Shown: piece by piece, positions 44,103 through 55,954 of the stretch
How positions within the stretch are numbered: position 1 is the first letter of the stretch
How the letters are laid out: each line of letters begins with the position of its first letter
The notes under the pieces: generated by a model
What the model was told of the DNA's origin: nothing
Seen by the model: only the letters and a program-made list of their open reading frames with translations
Databases searched by the model: none
DNA from: Platanthera guangdongensis
Lineage: Eukaryota; Streptophyta; Magnoliopsida; Asparagales; Orchidaceae
Direction: 5' to 3'
Assembly: GCA_039583875.1 (NCBI GenBank)
Contig: CM077166.1
Coordinates: 83,140,564-83,204,563 of the forward strand
DNA length: 64,000 bases
Program-made: the position numbers and the translations under genes

Positions 44103-46277
44103 ATGGAGATTCCAGCAGGAGCCCTAGCCGCAATGAAGTTTGACACTGGATTTGACGTCGACTTCGATTCTTTTCAACAATCATATCCTATTTTTCTACA
44201 TATTATGGAACTTCTGGAAGAACAGCAATTGAAAAATCTGATGACTAATAGAATCAAACTATCTGCAACTGAAATTAGAGAATGGGTTTACACGTCATCT
44301 ACATCAGAGGAGAACACCATGACAGGAACAATTACGGGTAATTCTGTGTCTTTATCTCCCGTCGTACTTACTGAAATTTTTGGATTGGTTAATGGAGAGG
44401 AACAATTAGAAATTGATTCTGAAGAATATGATATGATGTTGAGTTTAATGAGTTATGCTGGAGATAACCCCAATATGTTGTTGCAGAAATACTTATCGGC
44501 AGAATACAAATTTCTGGCAGATATAGTGGGAAAAGTCTTGCTGGGCAAGCACACTGCCCATGACTACATCACCAGGCATCAATTCCTGGTCATGCGTGCA
44601 GTGGTCAATAAAAAGAAAGTGGATTGGGCACAGATCATTTTTTATCTTATTAAGAAAAAGTGTAATAAGAAAGAAGTTTGCTTTGGAAGGATCCTGGGGA
44701 TCTTCCTGAAGGAGAAGGCTGCTGAATCCCTGATCTCACCGATCATATTCATAAATGCCAGCAAAATGCTCACCAGTGCCTTATTTGGCATGTGGGAGAG
44801 AACTATAGTTAAGCCCTCCAATGCTTCAACCTCTTCCACACTAGCTTCTGAAAGCACCATGGCTGTAAGAGCCACACCCCACCCTACTGAAGAGATCATC
44901 CCTACACCTCCATCTCTTCCAGCAACTCAATAATACTCACCCTCCACAGTTCATACTCCCTCTCTTCAACCACATCCACAACTCCAACAACAACTCCAAC
45001 AGGTTCATGTCCCTACTACAGTGACATCTTCTGCCACCTCACCACCCCTAGATCTTACCAACATCCCCTCATCTCCTATTCAGGAATACCATCAACCCAC
45101 TCCACCTCAATCACCCCTATCCCCCAATGCAACACCAGATCCAACACCACCTTGATCTCCTCTTCCACCACACTTATCCTCCATACCATCCTTCAATCTC
45201 CTGGGATCTCGTCCCAATTCTCCTCCTCCTCCACATCCATCCACTCAGGATGTTCCCATGACAGATGTCCCTCCTCCACCATCTCCAACATCTACCATCC
45301 CTCAAAAAGTCTCCACCCAACATTCTAGTGAACCATCTGCTACTCCACCTCTGGATCCCTTTACCATCTCCTCTGTAATTACACTCGTCACTCCTCTACT
45401 CAAATATCTTATTGCAGAGGCCATTACACCTCTTGCTACTTCTATCTCCACCCTTTCTGCTCAACTATCTGCCTTCACTACTGCCCCCTCTTCATTCAGG
45501 GGCCTGGCTCCAGTTCACACTGAAACCAGGCAGGGGGAGATGCTTATTGAGAAGCTGAAGCAGCTCCAGCAGTAGCTCCTGTCTCAGTTTCTCCAGCTCC
45601 AGCAACAGCAGATGTAGAGGCAGTAATAGCAGATACAGAATTTATACCAGATGATACAGATTTAATTGATTTGATTCATTTCATTGAGACTGACATGGAC
45701 TTTGATGAGTCAGTTACTAAAAAAATAGTTACTGAAGAAATTCTTTCAATTGATGATTTCATGTTAAATCCCACAGTAGACTTTGTTTAATTACTGAAAG
45801 TTTTTGATACTGCATTTTTGAGAGTTACTCCAGCAGTATACACTAAGCCATCCTTGGCTATTGTTCCATATACTTTCCCAATCTCTCCAAATGTTGCCAA
45901 GCAACTCAGGGATACTTTTGCTGTTTCAAAGCCAGTAGTCATGCCATCTCTAGAAGAAGTCATCACTGCTCCAACTTTTGTAATGGATGACTCTCCCATG
46001 CCAGCTCTGGATGACTCGATCCTGGCTGATATTGAAGAAGAAGAAAAGTCAGCTACTGAAAGCACTGTCAGAATCAGTTCTCCAGCTTCTCCTGTGTCTT
46101 CTCCTCCAGCTCTTGTTTAAGTTCCTGCTAAAGCTCTATCTCTTCCTTTAGCTCCTGAATATCCTATTGATGAGTCCAAATATAACACTGATTTTTGGGC
46201 TCATCTGGGCCAGGTTTATTGTCTTAGCACTGCACTTGAGAGGTATAACTGCTTATATTTATTTACTTGCCTTTTCA
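44103..46277 (+). pseudogene. Copia A accessory frame after pol
   Basis: One frame from ATG 44103 runs to 45575, with stops at about 44931 and 45153, then shifts by one base and continues to about 46277 with stops near 45788 and 46118. The N-terminal 220 residues form a mostly helical domain (LADIVGKVLLGKHTAHDYIT, VDWAQIIFYLIKK) resembling a domain often seen in plant transposon accessory proteins. A long Pro/Ser/Thr-rich section, a hydrophobic helix (near 45390-45470) and an acidic tail follow. Its position matches the extra frame of Sireviruses. I see no signal peptide, and its function is unknown. It is cut by element E. Confidence 0.65.
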
Positions 46278-46459
46278 TGATTAAGTGTACTTTAGGCCCG
46301 TTTCTGTGTGCTTTAGATGTTTTTGTGTTTTTGTTGTTCTTTAGCCGTGTCTTGAGAATGTGGTGTGCACTATTGGTGGCCTATCTGCCTCTTCTGCTGG
46401 TGCAGGGATCGTGTGCGTGCTCCGAAACTGCTTGGGAGACCCCGACGATACAGGAACAC

Positions 46460-46820
46460 TATGCACGATCACTGGACTTACTGCGCACGACCACTGGTCG
46501 TGCGCCACTGATCGTGCGCATTACATTCTCCTTTTACTAATTCTGCCTGGGTAATCGCACGAGCACTGGTCATAGTACGCATGACCACTGGTCGTGCGCT
46601 ACTGCTCGTGCGCGTTTACCCCTTGCTTTCTGCAAATATGTCCTAGCTAATCGCACGATCAGCGGATTCAGTGCGCACGACCACCGGTCGTGCGCCACTG
46701 ATTGTGCGCATATCTGCTGATGTTTCTTTCTAAGTTGCAGGTTTAATTAGAAATTGCGCACGATCATCAACCGACAGTGCGCACGATCACTGGTCGTGCG
46801 CCACTAACCGTGTGCACTGC
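46460..46820 (+). repeat. GCACGACCACTGGTCGTGC palindrome array in E's U3
   Basis: Four units of about 95-105 bases (cores near 46483, 46577, 46673 and 46779) each hold the 19-base palindrome or a variant, followed by CACTGATCGTGCGC-like half sites. The word differs from the CACGCCCGTG set in D, B, G and F, but period and placement are the same. Confidence 0.88.
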
Positions 46821-46834
46821 TTTTGCTGCCTCTG

Positions 46835-46842
46835 TATTTAAG
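46835..46842 (+). promoter_or_regulatory. TATA-like box of E LTR
   Basis: TATTTAAG lies about 15 bases after the last palindrome unit. Confidence 0.45.
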
Positions 46843-47690
46843 GGCTTGCTCCGCGATTTAGGTCAACACTCGTCATTTCTGCGATCGGGGAGTGTGCGAG
46901 AAGTGCCATTCTACTTCTCCAGCTGCTCCATCCAACTCCACCTTCATTGGGAGTCCGTAGCCGGCGATTCTGAAGCTTTCCAAACCCTCCGGCGAAGCTC
47001 CCGGCCATTGATGACCTCAACTCCAAGCTTTCCACCGGAGTTGGAGAAGAAGACAACCTAGAGAACGGACTCAAAGGCCTTCGAGGTGACAGCTCGTTGG
47101 TATTGGAAGCCTCCTCGGACTGAGCCCGGAAGCGGATTGACAATTCGCTATTCCGGCCACGACCTGCGATGGACCTTCATCCTCTAGTGGTTTACTCTTC
47201 TTCCTCTTCCTCTGTTGTATGGAATAATTTGCTATTATAATGAACTACATTTTCTACTATATGTCTAAGTGGATGTTTGTGGTTTTCATTTGCTTGTAAG
47301 TTGTGTGTGTGAATGCGCCTCGCCCACTCCACATCCACTTCATACCCTAGTTTCACCCGATTGCACTCCGCACGAGAACACTTCCACCCATTAGCTTTCC
47401 GTCCACTCGCCCAACCGAAGTTCGGCATCGTGGCCGATACACTCACCTCACCTTGTGAAGCGGTGCCTTCGACCCATATAGCTTTAATTAGTTTAGTAGA
47501 TCAAGAAACCACAATCTCTCAAGCCCCCCTTTTTACTCTTTTCTAAGTATAACCCTCGTAACATTATTTTCTGAACTGTTGCCGCTCTATGCTAATTGCA
47601 TTCCTCAAGAGAGCGACACTCGGGGATTTATTCTCAAACTTTATTACTTGTGCGACCAGTGCGCTTGCTGATTTACATGCATCAAGTTTT

Positions 47691-47708
47691 TGGCGCTGTT
47701 GCCGGTGA
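47691..47708 (+). other. E primer-binding site (tRNA-Asp)
   Basis: TGGCGCTGTTGCCGGTGA matches the tRNA-Asp complement with two mismatches and is preceded by the same AGTTTT as in S2. Confidence 0.85.
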
Positions 47709-47866
47709 CTGCAACAATAGAGCGACTTAGGATGACTGAAAATATTGTTATAAGAGTTAGTGTTTTTTGACTGCTATTTCCTTGTGTAGTTTGCCACAGT
47801 GAATGCAGGGTCGAGGCACATGAGATCTAGTAGCCTACTAACCCCTTTTCATTAAATCAACTTTCA

Positions 47867-49405
47867 ATGACTACTATTCAGCAACAAACTTATAAAGCAA
47901 GCCTTACCAACCTCACATACTGAGCAGAAACGGGAAATAATAGTTTCGAGATCTCGCCTGACCTCATCGAATACATCATCGAAAACTGCCAATTCAGCGG
48001 AGACGGAAAAGTAGATGCATTATGCCACGTGCAGAGGTTCTTAGAAATTTACAACACTTGTATGCCAAACGCTGCCAAAAACGAGCAGCAGAGGATCTGA
48101 CTCCTCTCCTTCTCCCTGAAAGACGAAGCAAAGCGATGGTATCAAGATATCCGAAAGGGAATATCCTCATCCTGGAAACAACTCGAAGGGAAATTCTTGG
48201 CCAAATTCCGACAAGCAATGCTAGCAATAGACAATTACAAAGAGCACATCACCTTCACCCAAAGAAATGAAGAGACCTTGTTCGATACTTGGGAGCCTTT
48301 CCAGTCCCTGCGAAGGCAATGCTGCAAAGTGGAAATGTCAGACATCCTCCTAATCCAAACTTTCTACTTCGGCATCTCAAACAGATTCCGACCATTACTC
48401 GACATCGCAGTCGGTGGAACTCTGTTTAACAAATCCAACGAGGATGCTTGGGAAGTAATAGACAACATTGCCCAAACTAGTAGGCATTGGAACTCTCCGC
48501 CTTCTCCCGACCTTCCGGTAGAGCTAAATTCAGTAGTCTCTGATGAAGCCACCGACCGCAATCCCTCGTCAAAGACAAAGCAATTTTTCGTTTATGCATG
48601 CAAAATGATGGAGATGTTCAATGACCAAGCCACCACCATTCAGCGCCTACAAACTGCCATAGGGATTCTCACGGAAACGTTATTATGTTCAGTCGATCAG
48701 AAATATGAAACGGTACATACAATGAGATTGAGAAGCAAAAAAAGCCTTGAGAGGACCTCGCCTCCTGATCCTCCCGCACAATCACTCCGCGAGCCCATTG
48801 TTGATTTGATAAAGGAGCATCCATCCTCCTCGACCGAGCAAGAACCCATGGCAGTACCACAACCTGTGAAGAACGCCGTGAAGCCGCCATTTCCCAACCG
48901 ACTGCAAAATGAAAAGGCTGAAAAGCAATTCCATAAATTCCTCGAGATCATGAAAGGTGTCCAAATAAGCATACCTCTAACAAAAGCTATCACTCAGATC
49001 CCAGGATATTCCAATTTCCTAAAGAAACTCATCTCGCGGCGTAAATCTTTAGAAGGACTGAAAACGATCAATCTCACCGAAGAATGCTCAACTCTCCTCG
49101 CCAACTATTCCCCAACCAAACGCAGAGATCCGGGCAATTTCACCATCCCCTACAGAATCAACCTCCACAGATTCGGCCGCGCATTATGTGATTTGGGAGC
49201 TTCAATAAATCTAATGCCACTCTCCATCTTCCACGAGCTAGTAGTTGGGATTCTCCAGCCCACCCACCAGTGGCTGCAATTAGCTGATAGATCGATAAAA
49301 CAACCAGCCGGGATAGTCAAAGACCTCACTGTCATGGTCGTCAACCTCGCCTTCCCAGTAGATTTCGTCATTCTCGACATGATGGCGATCCCAAAGTACC
49401 TATAA
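47867..49405 (+). pseudogene. Athila E gag and start of protease
   Basis: The frame runs from ATG 47867, with TGA at 47921 and 48098, then open to 49405. Gag: KDEAKRWYQDIRKG, WKQLEGKFLAKF, and the Athila-specific FHKFLEIMKGVQISIPLTKA and LTEECSTLLA blocks. The aspartic protease core is ALCDLGASINLMPLSIF, with the DLGA in place of the usual DSGA/DTGA, as in other Athila elements. No CCHC knuckle is visible. A frameshift near 49395 moves the protease end into another frame. Confidence 0.88.
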
Positions 49406-52400
49406 TCCTAGGACGGCCCTTCCTCGCCATAGCCCGTGCCATTATCAACGTCGACCAAGGAGAGCTAACCCTAATCTTGGGGGAAGAATTGATTTCTTTA
49501 AACGTCCACAAACCTACCCAACATCTTAGAATCACCAACTGCGACGAAGCAGATTTGATAGACAAACCAGACATGTACAACGAAAGGATTCCTAACCAAG
49601 CCGAGCCAGCGTGGGACGAGGAAGATGCACCTGACGCAACCGTCCAAACTAATGTCCTGAGAACCTTGCATCCAACCAAAGAACCTTTCAGCATATCTAC
49701 CATCACAACCACTGCCGTAACTCTAAATCCTCTGCCTGAATCCCTGAAATACGCTTTCCTTGAGGAAGGCATAGCGTGCCCGGTCATTATCTCCGCATCC
49801 CTCTCCGCCGACAACTAACTCGCCCTGGTCGATGTCTTAAAGAAATACAAAAATGTTTTTGGACGTTCATTAGCCGACATAAAAGGGATCAGCCCGGTGT
49901 TTTGCATGCACAAGATTCTGCTTGAAGATCAATACAAACCGTTGGCACAACCTCATAGGAGACTGAACCCCAAGATGCTTGAAGTGGTATAGGCAGAAGT
50001 AATAAAATTGCTTGACGCAGGTATCATTTACCCAATCAGCGACAGCAAATGGGTAAGCCCAGTACAAGTGGTGCCCAAAAAGGGCGGGATTACTGTGGTG
50101 GCCAACGAAAAGAATGAATTATTACCCACCCGCGTGGTCACCGGGTGGAGAGTCTACATAGATTACCGGAAAATGAATGTGGCTACCCGCAAAGATCTTT
50201 TCCCGCTACACTTCATCGACCAGATGCTAGAAAAATTGGCCGGTCAGGAGTACTATTGTTTCCTCGATGGGTATTCAGGATACAATCAAATCACAGTTGA
50301 CCCTGACGACCAAGACAAAACGACATTCACGTGCCAATCCGGCACCTTCGCGTTCAGGAGAATGTCATTAGGATTGTGCAATGGAGCAGCAACATTCCAG
50401 CGATGCGTGATTGCCATCTTCGGCGACATGATCGGAGACTTTCCCGAAGTCTTGATGGACGACTTTTCCCTTTTCGGGAACAGCTTCGATGCCTGCCTCG
50501 CGAATCTAGCCAAACCTCTGAAGCGGTGTGAAGATACAAACCTCGTCTTGAATTTGGAAAAATGCCATTTCATGGTTCGCGAGGGCATCGTCTTAGGCCA
50601 CAAAGTCTCTCACAGGGGCTCGAAGTCGACCAAGCGAAAGTAAGCATCATCAAAAATCTTCCTCCTCCGTCTTCCGCCAAGGGTATCCGCAGCTTCTTGG
50701 GATACGCCGGTTTCTACAGAAGATTCATCAGTAATTTCTCATCAATATCCAAGCCCCTCACAAATCTGCTGGCCAAGGACACCCAGTTTGACTTCGAAAA
50801 AAATGTATGCAAGCCTTCGAGATTCTCAAAGACCGACTCATCAACGCTCCAATCTTGGTGGCACCAGATTGGACTTTGCCCTTCGAAGTAATGTGCGATG
50901 CAAGCAATGTCACAGTCGGAGCGGTGCTCAGTCAAAGGAAAAACAAACTCTTTCATACTATCTCCTATTCCAGCCGGACCCTCAACGATGCCCAACTGAA
51001 TTATACCACTACGAAAAAGGAGCTATTGGCTGTAATATTCGCTTTCGAAAAATTCCATTCGTACTTAGTGTTATCTAAGGTCATTGTCTACACTGACCAT
51101 GCTGCACTAAGGTATTTATTCAAGAAGAAAGATGCCAAGCCCTAGCTAATCCGTTGGATTCTTCTACTACAAGAATATGACATCGAGATCCGAGACAAGA
51201 AAGGGGTAGAGAACATCATCGCTGATCACCTATCAAGATTGGAGAGCTACACCGAAGGAGATGCACCCATCTGCGAATGCAACGAGATTGCCGACTGCTT
51301 CCAGGACGAAATAGTATTCGCCATCTGTTCGCTCACTTCGACAATCCCGTGGTACGCAGATATGGCCAACGACCTCGCTTGCAAATCTGTCTCCCCGAAC
51401 CTGTCATCGCAGCAAAAGAGAAAATTACTGTCTGACGCCAAATATTATTTCTGGGAAGACCTGTTACTATTCCGTACTTGCAACAACGGCATGATCAGGC
51501 GCTGCGTACCCGAGACCGAATTCCAATCCATCTTAACACACTGCCACGACCGGGAGGCCAGCGGTCATTTCGGCGCCACCAGAACGACACGCAAGGTACT
51601 GCAATGTGGCCTATTTTGGCCAACCCTTTTTAGAGACACCCAAGCATACATCACAAAATGCAATGAATGCCAAAGGACAGGAAATATCTCCAAGAGGGAT
51701 GAAATGCCTCTCAACAACATGCTCGTCAGTGAACCATTCGGTGTTTAGGGGATTGACTTCATGGGACCCTTCCTAATGTCGCACGGAAAACTCTATATTA
51801 TTGTCGCAGTCGACTATGTTTCGAAGTGGGTCGAAGCCGAAGCTGTCTCCGCAAATGACGCCCGCACCGTATTGAATTTCATACACAAGAACATTTTCTC
51901 TAGATTCGGTGCCCCGCACACCATCATCAGCGATGAAGGGATCCATTTCTGCAACAAGTCGTTCTTGCAACTCATGAAGAAGTTCGGAGTCCACCACAAA
52001 ATCTCTCTTTCCTACCATCCCCAACCCTGTGGCCAAGTAGAGGTCTCAAACCACGAGCTCAAAAGAATCATCGAAAAATCCATCCATTACAACAGAAAAG
52101 AGTGGGCCAAGAAGGTTGACGACGCCTTATGGGCGTACAGAACTGCCTTCAAAACCCCTATCGATATGACCCCTTTTCAACTAGTCTACGGAAAAGCTTG
52201 CCATTTGCCGGTTGAGCTAGAACACAAAGCGCTATGGGCAACCAAATTACTAAACATGGACATCGAAGCCGCGGCAGATAAGCGTCGATCTCAACTGAAT
52301 GAATTAGAGGAGCTCCGGCATTTCGCATACGAAAATGTGCGGATATACAACGAAAGAACAAAAAAATGGCATGACCGTCACATCATCCCAAAAGAATTCC

Positions 52401-52654
52401 AACCAGGAGACCAAGTCCTGATGTACAATTCCTGCCTCCGCTCATTTCCAGGAATGCTAAAATCGCGGTGGAGCGGCCCCTTCACAGTGATCGGAGCATC
52501 CCCCTTTGGCGCCATCGAAATAGCCGGGAGAAGAGGAGACAATTTCAAAGTCAATGGGCACCGGCTAAAATTATATGATGGCGGCGCAACCACCGGTGAA
52601 TCTCAAAGCCTGCAGCTCGCCGACCCCAAGCAAAGCGATAGCGACACTCCTTGA
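49406..52654 (+). pseudogene. Athila E pol: RT, RNase H, integrase
   Basis: Frame 1 (to 50643) carries the protease end ILGRPFLAIARAI and RT with YIDYRKMN, YYCFLDGYSGYNQI, FGLCN-like SLGLCNGAATFQ and LMDD (50452-50463). Stops are TAA 49816 and TAG 49990. Frameshifts near 50610 and 50800 lead to frame 2, with RNase H (CDASNVTVGAVLSQ, YTDHAALRYL) and integrase ([49 protein letters not shown]). In-frame stops lie at 51143 and 51746. No chromodomain is present, as expected for Athila. Confidence 0.9.
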
Positions 52655-52905
52655 TCAACAATGGCAGCACCGACAAATGAGGACCACCCCTCCACTCCGC
52701 AGCTACCCCTGCACGTTATTCACCAAATTTTGTATCTAAAGAACATATTTGAGCTTTTATATTTATTTCTTTTTCTTCAGACTGCAAATAACACTTTTTT
52801 ATAACTGTTAATACAGGTATTTGGTCCATCTTAAGGACGGTAAACAAAAGTGGCTTTTAGGAGACAACCCATGTTGGACCATTTGGTCTTGTGCTGTGTT
52901 TTGAA
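52655..52905 (+). other. E 3' untranslated remnant
   Basis: Non-coding, containing TTTTAGGAGACAACCCATG, which resembles a conserved block downstream of Athila genes. No polypurine tract or LTR follows before the microsatellite. Confidence 0.5.
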
Positions 52906-53470
52906 CCGTTTATATATATATATATATAAGCAGTCATGCACGGGGGACCCCGTGCGGGGCTACGACATTGGTTGGGGCGGCGACATTGGTCGGGAGCAGC
53001 GACATTGGTCGTGGACGATGACATTGGTCATGGGCGCCGACATTAGACGTGGATGGAAGCATAGGTCGTGGGGGCTGACATTGGTCGTGGGGGAGACATT
53101 GGTCGGGGGGGATATTGGTCGTGGATAGCGACATCTGTCATGGGTGGCTACATCGGTTGGGGGTGGCGACATCAGTCGGGGAAGGCGACATTGGTCAGGG
53201 GGCGGCAACATCGGGCGTGGGCGGCGACATCGGTCAGGGTCGGCGATATAGGTTAGGGGACGGAAACATCTGGCATGGACGGCTACATCGGTCGTGGGAG
53301 GCAACATCGATCGCGGGTTGGGACATCGGTCGTGGGACGATGACATTAGGTGGGCGACAACATTCGGTGGGTAACATTCAGTATGCGACATCATTTAACG
53401 GGTGGCAACATTCAGCAGGTGAAAGAATTCGGCGAGCGGCAACATTCGACGGACTGCATCTTTCGACAAC
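52906..53470 (-). mobile_element. Hairpin plus 19-bp minisatellite, possible Helitron-like end
   Basis: Starts with (TA)n, then the perfect hairpin GCACGGGGNCCCCGTGC-like sequence (about 52936-52955). About 400 bases of a degenerate repeat of roughly 19 bases follow (CATTGGTCG(T)GG, a GGCGA block). A second copy of the same arrangement occurs at 56758-57175. On the minus strand the hairpin would sit about ten bases from the element end beside AT, as Helitron 3' ends do, but the expected CTRR is not exact. Frames in the minisatellite are repeat artefacts. Confidence 0.45.
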
Positions 53471-55860
53471 AGCTTATAGGATCATGTGGCGGTGGTATTC
53501 AGTGAAGGGAAGCAATCTAGGCTTGGTTGCATGGATATCGGGAGTTTCACGGGCTTGATTTGGATGTAAAACAAAGTGAGTAGTCTTCACTCGTTGCTCT
53601 CTTGCGAGTTCTATTGTCATGATATTTATATGGACATAAATCAAGTTATTGAACTCACAGGCTATTCTAAGTAATACTTTTTGTCTATGACTTGGTAATC
53701 CTATCTGCTTCATCAAGTTCAACACAGTCTAAATTATTAGGAAGATGCGTGAGTGACATCGATCGTGTGCGAGCGGCAACATTCGATGGATTTCAATTAG
53801 ATTGTGGGTGACATCGATCATGGGCGGTGATATCGGTCGTGATCGGCGACATCGGTCGTGGGCAAGAACATCGGTTGTGGAGTGGACATCGATCGTCGGC
53901 GGGGAAAGCAGATAGCTAGAATAATTTCCATAATTATGCTCCTATTATAAATTAATAACAAATATTCATTGCACATCATGTTGGCAGGGCCACCTCTAAA
54001 ACACAATAAATGAAGAGCATTGTATAAGATCTTCAACAACTATTGAAATTGAGCAAACAATTAATAACATCAAATAAAATTCAAAACAAACTGAATACAT
54101 TTTTGAATCATGAAATTCTAAGCACAATTTGTTAACATACCTAAAACTTTTGTGTTGTTTATAACTCTTGCAGAAATCAATCACTTTGCTCATGCCAAGA
54201 TAATAATGAGAAGCAATGGACATTCATGCCGATATAATAAAATTAATTAGATTCTAATTGGTTGGTATTCAAACTAAACAAAGTATATATAATGAGAGGA
54301 ATGGACAAAAAAACTTGTCCAGAAGAATAATCGCACGTGAATCAATGCAAATACTCTGTTCATAATATTGCAATGACAGAAAGGTCGATCATGCCCTGCA
54401 TCACAGAAGCCATCCTGGAGGTGGTCTTTGATGATGCAGAAGGACTCCATGCAATATTTGTTAGCTATGTATGAGGTGTATTTAACGGGCTTGCAAAACT
54501 TGCTATGTATGAGGTATTTCTTAAACTAAAAAAAGATTGCCAACTCCCATTGAGCTATTTATTTAGTGACCAATGGGCCTTGACACTACTCAAACAAAGA
54601 TCTAAGTAAACATCATAATTAAGGATGTGTAAAGAAATCTATCAAATAAGCTATGTATGAACTCATAAAAATTTAATTGGTAGAATGTGCAGATGCACCA
54701 CAAAAACTCAAAACGAAAACCGGCCCTGAAAACGGTGCAAACACGGGGCCTAAAAGAATTTCGCAGAGAAATACTAAAGATTGAAATCTTCAATTTCACA
54801 AATTGATTCAACAAGCACAGAAACAACTAGAAGAATTTGACAACAAATCAAATCTGATAAATGTTTGGGCAAAAAAAGAAGGAAAATTGCAAAGGAAGGT
54901 AATATCTTATTTAGCTCCAGTATTACAGATTTGCAACATAGGAAGTGATCAAAACTTTTACTAATTGCGGACAAATTACCAACTTTGACATTCCACCGAG
55001 CACACATCTTCCTCCAGAAAAGAATAGACAAAAATCATACAGTTGGCTGACAATTCTGTGTATATTAAGCAGTTGAAGAGTAAGGAACAGAGCAAAGAAT
55101 TGTTGGTAGGGCTTCAGAGTTGTTAACAACACAGGTTTGGTACGAACCTGAGAAAACCTTCTTAGATCTTGTGTTGAGCGGGTGTATGGAGCTGCAAGTC
55201 ATCATTCAGAATGGGCGATGCCATGCATTTACTGTTGTCAACCTTTGTAGAGCCTACGAAGGAGCTAAGCAGAACATATGAGCGGGAAGTCGTCAATCAC
55301 TATGCACGTATTTTTAGGGTTTAGGGTGGTCGAACCTTGAATGTTGCAGGAGCGACGAAGCCGTAAAAAGGCTATGCGAGAATGTGCGAAGCGACAGAGC
55401 GGGAGAGGATTCGGGGCCACCATTGTTGTTGTTTCGGCGGGAGGGATCTTCGCTTTCCCTTTGCTGGACGAAGAATCCCTTTTGGTGGAAGTTGCTTGGA
55501 GAAGGATGGGGCGGAAGGAATGTGCCGTTCTTGGCATTGTGAAGTCGACAGAGGCGTGAGCATGCAGATCGTGAGGAGGCGGATGCAGATCATGAGGAGG
55601 TGGATACAAATCTTGAGGATGCGGATTGCGATGCCCTACCCGTGCGGAAGAAGTAAGGAATAAATCGCTAAATCTGCGATCTATCGCGATTATGAAGGGG
55701 CTGAATAGTCCCGGGAAGGAAGAAATGACCGAAAAGTTCCGGTTGTTAAAAAAAGAGCTTTAAGAGGGTATTATGGTCAAGAAAATGTTACACCATCTGG
55801 AGGGTATTATGGTCCAAAAATGTCACACCATCTTAATTTTGCTCTTTGCTTATAGTGTAA
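53471..55860. other. Unassigned AT-rich stretch
   Basis: I recognise no gene or element. A second short GACATCG(G/A)TCGTGG tract lies at 53755-53905. A telomere-like TTTAGGGTTTAGGGT occurs at 55313-55327. Small frames exist on both strands at 55265-55663; the minus one is Pro/His-rich at its start. None has a known domain. The stretch lacks the repeat words of the LTRs and could be captured or host-derived single-copy DNA. Confidence 0.5.

Positions 55861-55951
<91 letters not shown>
55861..55951. repeat. (AT)n microsatellite
   Basis: About 45 dinucleotide units. The run is interrupted on its right by a Helitron and resumes at 56758. Confidence 0.95.

Positions 55952-55954
<3 letters not shown>

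Larger units (their letters stand above)
12516..46277 (+). mobile_element. Copia element A (Sirevirus-like), split by B and cut by E
   Basis: The parts run in order: 5' LTR, tRNA-Met primer site, gag, [element B], rest of gag with coiled coil, protease, integrase, RT, RNase H, spacer, and an accessory frame that runs into element E. The large two-part Gag with a coiled-coil tail and an extra frame after RNase H point to the Sirevirus lineage. No 3' LTR is present in the window. The presumed target duplication on the left is GTTTA (12511-12515). Confidence 0.85.
46278..47684 (+). mobile_element. E 5' LTR
   Basis: The TGAT...ATCA termini match those of D (TGAT...ATCA). Internal order is palindrome array, TATA-like box and a stretch with no gene. 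The left boundary is inferred from the termini and from the end of A's accessory frame. The right boundary is fixed by AGTTTT plus the primer site. Confidence 0.75.
46278..52905 (+). mobile_element. Athila-type Gypsy element E, without 3' LTR in the window
   Basis: 5' LTR (starts TGATTAAG, ends GCATCA), tRNA-Asp primer site, gag-protease, RT, RNase H, integrase and 3' untranslated sequence. TTTCA (46273-46277) precedes it and should follow its right end. No second LTR is visible. The element is replaced at about 52906 by an AT microsatellite and a hairpin-minisatellite sequence. Confidence 0.85.

Noticed and set aside
53115..53558. Gly/Asp-rich frames over the 19-bp minisatellite
   Set aside because: Repeat-derived; the unit length is not a multiple of three and no start or domain is supported.
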